In this document: positions 10,620 to 22,151 of the stretch, piece by piece
How the letters are laid out: each line of letters begins with the position of its first letter
How positions within the stretch are numbered: position 1 is the first letter of the stretch
Assembly (NCBI GenBank): GCA_030141605.1
Contig: JAQGDQ010000921.1
Location: forward strand, 1-64,000
Reading direction: 5' to 3'
Source of the DNA: Tubiluchus corallicola
Taxonomy: Eukaryota; Priapulida; Priapulimorpha; Priapulimorphida; Tubiluchidae
Length of the DNA stretch: 64,000 nt
The notes under the pieces: model-generated
The model's database searches: none
What the model was told of the DNA's origin: nothing
The model's input: the letters and a program-made list of their open reading frames with translations, nothing else
Translations under genes and position numbers: made by a program

Positions 10620-11460
10620 TATATTTTGTGATGAATTTGGATTTTTCCGTGTCTCTGGTCGTGCATTTGTATTTGCCTGTTTGCTGTTTGCAATGAACTG
10701 AACTCGATGATGCACGTCGATCAAACACATGAGGATGGTAAATTTGCGCGACTATTAAGCTCTCATTATTAGCTTAGTGCTGCTATCTGTTGAGTGTAAA
10801 AGGAAACTCTAAGCAGCTAACATTTATTCTGTATTATAACAGCGTGTGTTTTTACAAGTTTTTTTTGTAAAAGTTAATAAACGTTTGTCAAAAGCTTTAA
10901 AAATTGATCATTTATAAATCTATTTATTTCAACATACAAAACTGCATATTAAAAACAGATAATACAAAAAATTAGAACTATGGATATGAGGTAAAAACAA
11001 ATATGATTGAAATTTGTATAGAGAATGCTACAGTGCATATACGGCGGAAAAAATTCTTGGAAGTCAATACAGGCTCGTATTTCCCATTTTTTCCTGCAGC
11101 GTTTTATAATTTAAAGGCATTGCTAGTAATTGCTACTGCAATTATATTTACTACAAGATAAGACACAAGCTTTCTCTACTATAATAATATAGCAGCTACA
11201 TCATCTTATTATGGATGAGAGTGAATAATTATTGCAAATATTAACCACTGAGGAAGCAAGAATAGCACAAATCATACCATTCAAGTGAACAATAGTACAA
11301 TAATACAACATGTGTAGAAAATAATATAGAACATTTTTAAGTACTGTTACGTCAGTCTGCCTATAGTTTAGCAACAAGAATGATTTAATCAGCAAATTTT
11401 ATTGCAAATTATAAATGCAACCAAACTGATGTGCAATTTCATGTGTATAGTAGAATATTT
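10620..11460 (+). repeat. Repeat module X, copy 1
   Basis: About 840 bp with a clear reverse-complement partner at 42666-43466. Shared landmarks include GAACTGAACTC followed by GATGATGCACGTCGATCAAAC, the TAGCAGCTACATCATC region, a TGGGAAATACGAGCCTG segment (here reversed) and GTTACGTCAGTCTGCC. Its last ~180 bp also precede the reversed L copy (42061-42210). X thus appears to be the 5' part of a larger unit that ends in L or S. No protein motif was seen. Confidence 0.75.
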
Positions 11461-11462
11461 AG

Positions 11463-12635
<1,173 letters not shown>

Positions 12636-12664
12636 AGCATTCCAAAATCGATGTGCAAGTTTAG

Positions 12665-13110
12665 AGTAAATATTTAGAAGATGCCTGTTAATGAAGTAGC
12701 TGCTGGTTCTTTAACTGATTCGTTGTCTTTTAAATTTTACATACGTTTTTATTATATTTTTTTGTAAATTTTTGTAACATCTTTTAATTGCGCATGAAAT
12801 ATTTCTTAGTTATTAGTGCAAAATTTAACTTTTATATGTCAGTTTTAATTTTTAAGCTGTAGATAATAAATAAATAAATTCACTCGCATACTTTACAGTC
12901 AGAGTTGCAGATTTAAATTAAATTTTGTTTATTAAAATCATTAATTGTAAACAATTTAAAACGTTTTAAATCTCTAGCGCAAAAACAGAAACTAAATTTA
13001 CCAAGAAAAGTTTTGCGCAAATTCGCGTTAAGCATTCCGCACAAACCGTAATTATGCGCAGTTTGCTGTGTGACGCATCAAAGCGTGTAGTTTCTAGGGG
13101 GTATTAGACC
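12665..13110 (+). repeat. Repeat module S, copy 1
   Basis: A shorter relative of L: the same lead (GAAGTAGCTGCTGGTT), ATAAATAAATAAATTCAC, TCTCTAGCGCAAAAACAGAA and TTTTGCGCAAATTCGCG, but only one minisatellite-like unit (GCGCAGTTTGCTGTGTGACG) before AAAGCGTGTAGTTTCTAGGG. The reverse partner at 42218-42665 shares the right edge, including a G-run, TATTAGA and CAGAGCAACTC. S may be a single-unit form of L. No coding potential. Confidence 0.75.
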
Positions 13111-13634
13111 AGAGCAACTCGCACCAGAGCTAACCGCTCACTGTGTTAACCTCTGAAATGTCTGTGAAAACGCGCTGTGTGTGTGTGAAAGTGCAGGACC
13201 TTCATTTGTTTGTTTTTCGTGTAAAATGCGCACATTTTGGTGAGAAAGTTTTTGTTCGTTTCAGTTATGAAAAATGTGAATGTTATTTTAGAGGAAAATT
13301 TTGAAAGACGTTTTAGTGTGTAATCAAACTCGAATTGTGCCTGTGAAATTGGTTGTGTACGACATGTGTATCTGAAGGAATATTATTTTGTGATGCTTTA
13401 TTTTTGCTGGAAAGATTTCTATCAGAAGCGCTCCCTGTCGTTTGCTACATTAATTAATTAAGCGACATTAGCAAACAAATTGCGCACTATTTACTGGGAT
13501 TTACAGGGATAATCGATAATACTAAATTAAATCTTGAACTGAAACGAAAAACTTTATTGCAACCTGATTTGTGAGCCTTTCTTTGTTTTATCAATATGCC
13601 TTTCAGCAAAGAAATACTTATATCAATGGTATAC
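13111..13634. other. No feature seen
   Basis: AT-rich sequence with a short TG run (about 13168-13178). I see no gene, repeat partner or strong signal between module S and the TIR element. Confidence 0.4.
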
Positions 13635-14155
13635 TCAAGGCCTCTTCAAAAGACAGGTCGGGAAAGCACGTGATCTGCTTGCGTCACAACCCAGCTGTCC
13701 GCCATATTTGGGCCAGTTATAGCGGTAATCCTTTATTAACCCATTGACGAAGCGGTATAATAGAACTGGACCTCCTTTCTTCAAATCAATGAAAAGGAGG
13801 ACTTTTGCACCCTTCAAATTTTGCGTCAGTTAGTGCAACAACTACGGAGGCAGTATTTAGACTGATATTTGCTCAGGACCCATTCCTTAATGAAATTTTG
13901 GATACAACAAATAAAGCGATTTTAGCAAGAATTAGCGATTCTGAAGGATAGAAGTTTCATGATATTTTGTGCAAAATTGATTACAAAATCTATTCAAGCA
14001 CGGCTCCATATTCAAGCAAAATATTTAACGAGGAAACATTCCCAAAAAGATTCGTCTAGTAAAAGTGCTACTCAGCCTTTCCCGAAGTTTGGTAAAGTTA
14101 TTTAATAATCCCAATTATAATGCTAATTTATTATAGTCTTTTGAAGAGGCCTTGA
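13635..14155. mobile_element. 521-bp element with perfect 20-bp terminal inverted repeats
   Basis: The left end reads TCAAGGCCTCTTCAAAAGAC (13635-13654) and its exact reverse complement closes the element at 14136-14155. Homology stops right after the 20 bp. No convincing target-site duplication is visible in the flanks. Inside, about 13800-13951 contains an unrecognised open stretch (around SATTTEAVFRLIFAQDP, ending in TAG), which might be a transposase relic. The size and ends fit a MITE or an internally deleted DNA transposon. The superfamily is not assigned. Confidence 0.65.
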
Positions 14156-14295
14156 CCCTGCGCTGTCACTTAATCTGCTAGCAGAGTAGCCTGAGATCGT
14201 CCCGCGTAGGTGGTATGAAAAATCAAAAGTTGGCAGGTATAATAAGTAAGTTACATGATATTCTTGATTTTCAACTTTGGGAAGAATGATACGTG

Positions 14296-14902
14296 TAAAG
14301 GAAGACAGGATGATTTTTCATTTACTACCCCATTTTCAAGTACTATTAAAGTATTAACACAATTGATACTTCAAAAGCGTTGCTGATAATTAAGTAACAG
14401 ATTAAAGCCTTAATTAACGACTGGCGAGCTAGTGATGTCATCACAAACTAACGTAATTTTCAACAGCAAATATATTCTACGAGCGTATTGCACGTATTTG
14501 CAACAGCTGAAATTAAAGTACAATGCTACTGTAAGATATTCAGTATGTTGTACTAAAACTAGGCAAGTTTTAAGATAAAAATTAAAATTTCAAATTTACC
14601 GCTGTACTCACGCATGAGCTTGTTTAATGCTGCAGTTTGCTATAAACTTGGACGTCTGAACTGAGAGGTGCAGCACCTATTTTTGTACAACCCTTTCTGA
14701 TATGCAGGCGATAGTGCCCGTCTAACTTGCGAAAGTCGAAATTCATGTAGCAGCGAAGAATTAGTGGCGCAAACGTGAAAATACGTTTGTGTGGTAATAA
14801 ATATTTCACGTAAGTCATTTTTTTAAAAAATAGTATGTTTCCTTTCGATATTTCAAAGAGTAGATTGTTTTGACCTGCAGATTGGATCTGGTTTTGCTTT
14901 AA
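14296..14902 (+). mobile_element. MITE-like family C, copy 1
   Basis: About 607 bp starting TAAAGGAAGACAGGATGATT and ending CTGGTTTTGCTTTAA. The ends are imperfect inverted repeats of about 17-18 bp. Interior landmarks shared with copies at 15.9, 45.9, 60.6 and 61.7 kb are TTTCAAGT, GATGTCATCACAAACTAACG, TTACCGCTGTACTC, GAACTGAGAGGTGCAGCACC and GCGAAGAATTAGTGGCGC. TTAA or TAA at both edges suggests a TTAA- or TA-type target. No transposase is encoded; a 64-codon minus frame inside is not conserved between copies. Confidence 0.75.
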
Positions 14903-15690
14903 TGTCTGAAGGTTTAACTTTCATTGACACATGAGATGGCTCTATATTTTTGTCTATTTCTTAATTTACTGTATTTGAACATTGGTGACCCAAATATAAT
15001 TAACAATCCATTTCAAAAGAAAAGTTAATTATTTCTGACTGTAAATGTCTTGAAACAAAGAGCAGGAACTACAAAAACAATGTTTTAGAAAAATTCAATT
15101 AAAGTTTGCAATATTGCCCACAATTATGCCACTAACGAAGGTGAAATTTTTCGTTTATTTGTAAACAAAATTAAAAGATATAACCTATTGTTTTGGTAAA
15201 TACTGCTCGATACCTTGTTAACTTAACAAAAGGGTCTATGTAAATTTCTGACAAAGCCAAACATTTCTCCATCTGCATTTGAATTTGTGTTTTAATGGAA
15301 GACAGGACATAAATTAATATGATTATGCTGCCATTTAGTATGGAGGAAAAAACGAAAATTTACTGTTTTTATTTGTGTATAGTGAGATGCCATTAGTGCT
15401 AATTCAGATTTTTCCCTGAACAGCAGCTTTTTTTTGTAACGGGTCTTGTTATTGCGTTTTTGCATAGTCTCTCACGTAGAGTTACTTATTGCGCGAAAAA
15501 TACTACCTAAAATGAAATTTCATTCTAATAGTAAGAAAGAGCGCCATCTGTTTGGTAAGAAATCATCAGAATTACGAGTTTGTTAAAATTGTAGATACAA
15601 ATCTTTAGTGCTGCACGACAAAACAGTGATGGTGAACAAATGCAAGATGGCGTAGTAGCCAGTCGACTGCAGTTTTCACTGTCTATATAA
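14903..15690. other. No feature seen
   Basis: AT-rich, without a gene-like reading frame. I found no match to the repeat families defined elsewhere in the window. Confidence 0.4.
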
Positions 15691-15693
15691 ACT

Positions 15694-15785
15694 CCCATAT
15701 GGCTAATGATATATATATATATATATATATATACCAATATACCATTAGCCACATGGGGCCTTTATATATACATAAACGCCCCATG
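15694..15785. repeat. Nested inverted repeat around a (TA)n run
   Basis: CCCATATGGCTAATG (15694-15708) pairs with CATTAGCCACATGGGG (15743-15758), with a (TA)n loop between. The right arm's CATGGGGC can alternatively pair with GCCCCATG at 15778-15785, across another TA-rich loop. The structure could extrude as a cruciform or be the scar of a small foldback. No function is claimed. Confidence 0.6.
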
Positions 15786-15928
15786 AGACCAATTTGAGGT
15801 ATACTGAAAACCCTAAAGCTTCCAGACAGGGTTTCACATTGAAAAGCATTCGCCTGCACATTCACCGACACAATGGAAACCATCGTTCCGCAGGGCCAGC
15901 TCTAGGTTAAAAACTATTTCTTGGCTTC

Positions 15929-16210
15929 TTAAAGGAAGACAATATGATTTTTCATATACTGCACAATTCCGAAAGTCCGAAAAAGTATACATTTTAACAC
16001 AATTAATACTGCAGTTCGTCACAAACTAACACATGTGATCTGAGAGGTGCAACACCTGCTTTTGTGAAATTCGTTTCCGAAACGCAGGCGCTAGTGCCCG
16101 TCTAATAAGCAAATGGCGATATGCACGTAACAGCAAAGAACTAGTGGCGCGAGCGCTAAACGTGTGTTTGTGTGCAAATAATTCTCTTTTTTTGTGAAAA
16201 AATTCATTTT
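15929..16210 (+). mobile_element. MITE-like family C, copy 2 (internally deleted)
   Basis: It begins TTAAAGGAAGACAATATGAT and keeps the TTTTAACACAATTAATACTGC part. It then jumps directly to the right half (GATCTGAGAGGTGCAACACC, GCGCTAGTGCCCGTCTAA, GAACTAGTGGCGCGAG). The central ATCACAAACTAAC...TTACCGCTG region is missing and the 3' end is degraded. Confidence 0.65.
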
Positions 16211-16707
16211 TGGTTCCTGTTTGCTAATTACCTAATCTATCTATTCTGCTCCCCAAGGCTTCGATTTTTATTTTTTTTTGCAATAATTAGATAAAGAAAA
16301 TCTGGAAAGTGTTTACCTCAGAGTTAGCGTCAAATACGGAAAACTAACATGTATTAGTATTTCATTTCATTTAATTAATATGTTCCACATTTACGGATTA
16401 CACATACAACATGTTTTTATTTATGGTAAACTTAAAAATAAAAAAATATTTTCTGAATTAGGCACCCCACAAAGTTGGCGCACAAGACAACTGCCTAGTT
16501 TGCCTAGAGGGAGAGCCACCTTGTCGCTACGCAATAGGAAAATGACACGTACATATCATTTGAGCCAATTAACAAAAGTCATTGGAAATGCCTCATTGTA
16601 AGAAGTAGCATTTAATGAATGTTAGCATATGTAATATGAGTTGCAACACGTGATGGTAGACATAATTTTTAAGGGGCTTATTGTAAGAAGTAACTTGTAG
16701 CTTGTAA
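16211..16707. other. No feature seen
   Basis: AT-rich; a 73-codon plus frame (16380-16601) shows no domain or composition suggesting a gene. Confidence 0.35.
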
Positions 16708-16948
16708 CTTTGCATGGAAAGTTTTTTGGGACATAGTTTAACATTTCCTTTCCTTCGCGTAATTTACGTTGCTCATATATGATTCATGCAATGGCCCGTC
16801 GGAACAGTATCGCGGGAAATTTAAAATGAAAACAAAAAAAATCTTTCAACGCGAATTTGAATTACGTATAAAACTGCTATAATGTAATATAATTTTTAAG
16901 GTAATTTTTCCGAAATCTACGTCAGGTACCCCTTTTCTTGTCCTTTAA
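16708..16948 (+). mobile_element. MITE-like family B, 3' part only
   Basis: It matches the right 240 bp of the full-length family B copy at 25.2 kb: TTTGCATGGAAAGTTTTTTG, TAATTTACGTTG, GGAACAGTATCGCGGGAAAT, AACTGCTATAA and the terminal CCCCTTTTCTTGTCCTTTAA. The 5' half is absent. Confidence 0.75.
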
Positions 16949-17099
16949 GTAAAATCCACGTAAAATAACTGAAGCTAGTGAGCTGATGCGGCACATAGCC
17001 ACGTGTCACGTGACTGTTGTAGTTAAGACGCATTACTGGGTTTCGTTTAACCTTTGACCTACAGTAGCTGCATGCGCACAACGAAACTCTGAAAAGGCT

Positions 17100-17450
17100 T
17101 ATTCGTCATGGTATATCAAATGTGACATAGGTGATCCAAATGTGACAAAAGATTTGAAAACAAATAAAATATTTTTTTAAGTTTTCATAAGTTTTTAAGT
17201 TTTCGTAAATGGTAGGTGTGCAAACATTCCGACAAAGATATTCGGGAACAAAAACTTTGCCAACAAGACATTTGAAAACATACCATTCTGACAAAAGGTA
17301 CTTTTGATACAGAGCTATTTCGACACATAGGTAATCTCGACTTTATTGACACATAGGTGTCATTTGAACAAAAGGCAAATTGGACGAATAGGAAATTTTG
17401 AAGAAAATGCGATCTATGAACATAAAGTCATTTGGACACAAATGAATTTA
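17100..17450. repeat. Degenerate short tandem repeat (~20 bp)
   Basis: Loosely periodic phrases built on ATTTGNACAAAAGGT and GACACATAGGT recur across this stretch. Units vary too much for an exact period. Similar-style arrays occur at 24.4, 44.2, 49.6 and 61.4 kb. Confidence 0.45.
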
Positions 17451-20400
17451 CATTGACTGGTACTTCATCACATATGCACAGTAAATTGATGCGTAACACT
17501 AGTTTTCTCTTGTTGTCCATATGTAAGAAACCCAAGTCCCATGTTTAGGATATTTTGTCTTATGATGGTTTAAATAAAATTTATGCAGTTGCACATGTGT
17601 GGTAGTAGCAGATGTTGAAAGTATAGTTACTTAATTTCGTTGTCATATTGTCTGTTATAAACACATGAGTTCTTGTCTAACAATGTTATTTTTAAGTTAT
17701 ATAATTTTATATATGAGAACATTAGCTCCAATGTAGCCATTGTGTTGGTACCGTAGCTGTTTGTTGAAAGTATTGCAGTATTTATTTTATTCTTGAACCC
17801 TAATAAAGCCATATCTTCTGTGCTTATAATGTGGAATATACCACTGAAATCACTGTGGAAAACCATGAATTCCATAAACCGGTGCGCTACAAGAAAACCT
17901 ATTGATTGGATTTTATGATGTTTGTGTCAAGGAGAAGAAAAGTCCAGGAAAGACTAAAGAATCTTGCAGTTTCTGAAAATTGAAACTGACTGTCCATTTT
18001 ATTCACAGCAGAAGAAATTTTTGTTCATATTATTCGAAATTACTTATAAGCGCGAATGTCTGAATTTGATAATTTCTCACAGGCACTTTACATAAGGTAA
18101 ACCTTGCCTTAGTTATAAAATCTGCCAAATTTATAAAAGGTGCTGCTATATGTTATATACAAGGCTAATTATATGCTTTAATAAAAACCATGCTTTTAAA
18201 TGTTTTCTAAATGTAATCAGATTTTCATGCTGCCTGATATGCCTTGATAAAGTACTCCAGCGGCTTTCTTTTGTCAGCAATTTTAGATGTATTCATTGTT
18301 CAGCACAAAACTACATTTAGAACTAATAAAATTTTTCATGCCTTGTCGTGCGTTAAGATCTAGCAATGATCGTCCACGTCTTCAGACTCACAACAGAAAA
18401 TAGACCACTGAAGTTGATGAAGGCTTTCCTTTAACACATCAATTATGTGGAATACTTTTGTCAGTTGGAGGACCTAAATGATGTGCGTAGTGGTTTCGAA
18501 ATGGCATTCCAAGTATGTGGAGGTAATCTGATGGTAGCATGTTTTTCCAGGCAAACGTCTTTTCCTCTGGTATTGCAGCATCTCTTCTAGATGGAAAAAA
18601 ATCAAGGGTACTCAGCACTCCTACCAGCTTACACTTGACTGACGTCACATTCTACAGATTCAGGCATATAATGACTACTGCCAAGAAGGATATAGAACTT
18701 CAGGAATATCTTCTGATCAACTACCACTTTGTCCAAGATCAGCGTGCCGGCGATTGGTTACTGATCTTGTGTATATGTATCGAACTGGTTCTTTGGTGTT
18801 GGACTCACAAACTGTGCATGGCACGTCTAAGACTTTCATTCAAGTATCCATGAGAGAAATTAATTGGTATCATGGCAATAGATAAAAGGTAGGGTCATAT
18901 CATAAAGTACCTTAAGGAAGACACGGATCATATGATCAGCCAGAAGTGAGGGAGATCATTGTCAAATGCTGAGGTGCTTAGAATCATTGATGAATTTAAA
19001 AATGCCAGATATTCTGGATAAAGCAAAAAACTTAGAACACACAGAAAATTTATCTGCAGAGTAGAAAATGTTGCCGTAGGCATCTCAAAACTCTTATTAG
19101 TCAAATCCTTCAACGAAACATGGCCAGACCTTATCACGCTGGGCACTGAAGAAGTTATGAACGATGCAAAATGTTTAAAGGCGGCTCCAATCATTGGCAG
19201 ATCGATGCACAAGAAAAATTGACCAATTAATAATTGGAAAAGCTCAAACCCTTATCTCATGTCATTCTAAGAATCATTTTGTACACCTTCATCAAAGTGG
19301 CCATCTGTTAGTCTGAGGAAAGGTGTTAAAGTTACAACAGTTAAAATGCATCAGTCATCATAAGCTGCTTGCACTTTGGAAGCACGACATGACATGATGG
19401 TGACCTAGACGAGTTATTTGAAATTGAATTGGGAACTAGGAAAATATTCTCATGGTACCGTTACCTCACCACAAGAGCAGCTGATATAATAGAATTGTCT
19501 CCATGCTAATATGAAGAAGCTACGTGAATGATGCTATTTTCAGAGGTACAAGCATCCGGATTAAGAACAATGGAGACAAATGCGGTTGTTCTAAAGATGC
19601 CTTTACTTGAGTCAGCTGTCAGAATTTTTTAAAGAAATTTCAATTCATACATATCAGGTAAACAGCTACGTCAGATCTGTGAAACACTTTCTTTCCTGTC
19701 GACTATGCAGGATGTGAAGTAACGTCAGTTATGTTTACAAAAGGCAAACAGAAAGGTGTTAAGCGTGAGATACTCTTCCTCAGGTTGCAGGAACTTTGAT
19801 TACCATTAACAATCACCAGGCAAGTTTCACAATTGAATTTGCATACAAGTGCTGTCTGGAAAACCTGACAATGTTCCGTTAATCTATGGCAAAAACGTTG
19901 ACGACTGTTAATATAGCTGGGAAACTCTTCTTCACTCACGGTTTAAAATCACTTGATTCTAACCCACCATGTTGTTTTGTTTCAGCGGCAGTGACTAGTA
20001 ATGTAAGTAAGAATAATATTATATATATATATTTTTTGAACCGCCACCTGGGCTTCGTTTGGGCTTGCAGGTACAGAGGCGGAGCAGCCTAATGGCTTCC
20101 ACATGACCACAATTAAATAATGCTGACTATTGTTGCCTTCTAGCTTGAAAGAGATTTAAATATTGCAGGGCCTGAACAAACTGCGACAAGATTTTAGAAA
20201 AATCGAAGAAATGCAGAACAAGGAAATAAAGTAAAGAAACTGGTACCTAATAATAATATTAATAACTGGTGGTAAGAGGAGAACTCTAAGTCTGACCAAA
20301 CAACTCCAACTAGAGAAATTTTTACCCTCTCTTTATAACCTTCCCAAGCTAGCGTACGTGTCTGAGGCTGAGCCAACATGAAACCTGATTGGTTGAAAGC

Positions 20401-21049
20401 AAAGGATGTGGCGACTTAGGCAATAAGAACTGAAATATTGTTGAATAATTCAGCAGACTGAAGTTTGAACTACTGGTACTTTTAGGGGTGACATGTAACA
20501 CTAGTTTGGTAACCATGCCATACTTTGGAGTAAAGGTAGAGGTTCTACTGAGTGGGCCTCCCAAGTACCTTCGCTACAATATATATAGTAGGTATATTCT
20601 AGTCTGGATCTCACCTAGGTATTGAAAGTCATTTATAATTTTTATTTAGTCATTTTTTGTTGGTGTTGCACATCTCATTCTTGCCTTTTTAAATTAATTT
20701 TGCATTGCCTTTGCTGCCCTTATTTCACAACATATTTTCTGATGTGTTCTGGAACAGGCAAAGTTTTCCATTATTGAAGCCATTATTTGTAGGCATCAGC
20801 TTTTTTGGACTGGACTGGACATCATCGGAGAATACCAGAAGAGCTTCTCAATATGGTCAGAAGAAGCATTACAAAGATGTCAGGTAAGCACGTTAAGCAC
20901 GTGTGAAGAGGTGTAATGTCAGCCCTAGCACCTGGGAAGAGAATGCCAAGGTTTATAAAAGTGGCATCATCTAATTTGGGAAGCCATTCTAAAGAACGTT
21001 GCTGTGCTCACATTGATGAGAAAAGGCAACAGCAAAGCAAAGAGAGTAG
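17451..21049. other. Unassigned stretch, possible decayed coding DNA at 18.4-19.95 kb
   Basis: No repeat family from the rest of the window was recognised here. Between about 18.4 and 19.95 kb base composition is more even and frames of 70-100 codons occur on both strands (for example 18439-18648, 18928-19212 and 19703-19939 minus; 18539-18853 plus). None connects into a longer frame or shows a motif I recognise. It could be an old pseudogene or transposon. A stretch at 20792-20883 is bounded by AG and GTAAGC like a small exon, but this is weak. No gene is called. Confidence 0.3.
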
Positions 21050-21079
21050 CTGAGTCAGGTTACGTTATCACACTACAAA

Positions 21080-22151
21080 CTACCTCAGACTCAAATAGAC
21101 TCCAGCTGCCACAAGTTACTACCTCCCACTACAACATACAAACTACCTCACACTAAAATAGACTCTAGTTGTGACAGATTACTACGTGACACTACAATAT
21201 GTAAACTGCCTCAGACTAAAATAGACTTCAGCTGCAACAGGTTACTACCTCCCACTACAACATGTAAACTACCTCAGACTAAAATAGACTTTAGCTGCGA
21301 CAGATTACTACCTGCCACTACAACATGTAAACTGCCTCAGACTAAAATAGACTTCAGCTGCGACAGATTACTACCTGCCATTACAACATGCAAACTACCT
21401 CAGACTAAAATAGATTTCAGCTGTGACAGATTACTACCTCCCACTACAACATGTAAACTACCTCAGACTAAAATAGACTTCAGCTGCGACAGATTACTAC
21501 CTCCCACTACAACATGTAAACTACCTCAGACTAAAATAGACTTTAGCTGCGACAGATTACTACCTGCCACTACAACATGTAAACTACCTCAGACTAAAAT
21601 AGATTTCAGCTGCGACAGATTACTACCTCCCACTACAACATGTAAACTACCTCAGACTAAAATAGACTTCAGCTGCGACAGATTACTACCTCCCACTACA
21701 ACATGTAAACTACCTCAGACTAAAATAGACTTTAGCTGCGACAGATTACTACCTGCCACTACAACATGTAAACTACCTCAGACTAAAATAGATTTCAGCT
21801 GCGACAGATTACTACCTCCCACTACAACATGTAAACTACCTCAGACTAAAATAGACTTCAGCTGCGACAGATTACTACCTCCCACTACAACATGTAAACC
21901 ACCTCAGACTAAAATAGATTTTAGCTGCGACTGATTACTACCTGCCACTACAACACGTAAACTACCTCAGACTAAAATAGACTTCAGCTGCTACAGATTA
22001 CTACCTCCCACTACAACATGTAAACTACCTCAGACTAAAATAGACTTCAGCTGCGACAGATTACCTCCTGCCACTACAACATGTAAACTACCTCGGCTAC
22101 AATAGACTCCAGCTGCAGCAGAACTACCACCCACTACAACATGTAAACTAA
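21080..22151 (+). repeat. 63-bp satellite, ~17 units, with 189-bp higher-order repeat
   Basis: The unit is CTACCTCAGACTAAAATAGA, then CTTCAGCTGCGACAGATTAC, then TACCTCCCACTACAACATGTAAA. Unit starts fall exactly 63 bp apart from 21080 to 22088 with no indel. In the core, units cycle as GACTTC..CCC, GACTTT..GCC, GATTTC..CCC, so 21458-21646 and 21647-21835 are identical 189-bp blocks. One frame stays open from 21050 to a TGA at 21932-21934 (294 codons, no ATG). Most likely non-coding tandem DNA. The open frame follows from a period divisible by three, though several variant sites are synonymous in that frame. Confidence 0.9.

Noticed and set aside
18439-19939. Possible decayed gene on either strand
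   Set aside because: Several 70-100-codon frames exist, but they lie on both strands, do not chain and show no recognisable motif.
20792-20883. Possible 92-bp exon (AG before, GTAAGC after) with a faint LINE-like W-x-GH reading
   Set aside because: All three frames are open over this short length, there is no partner exon, and the similarity is too weak to support a call.
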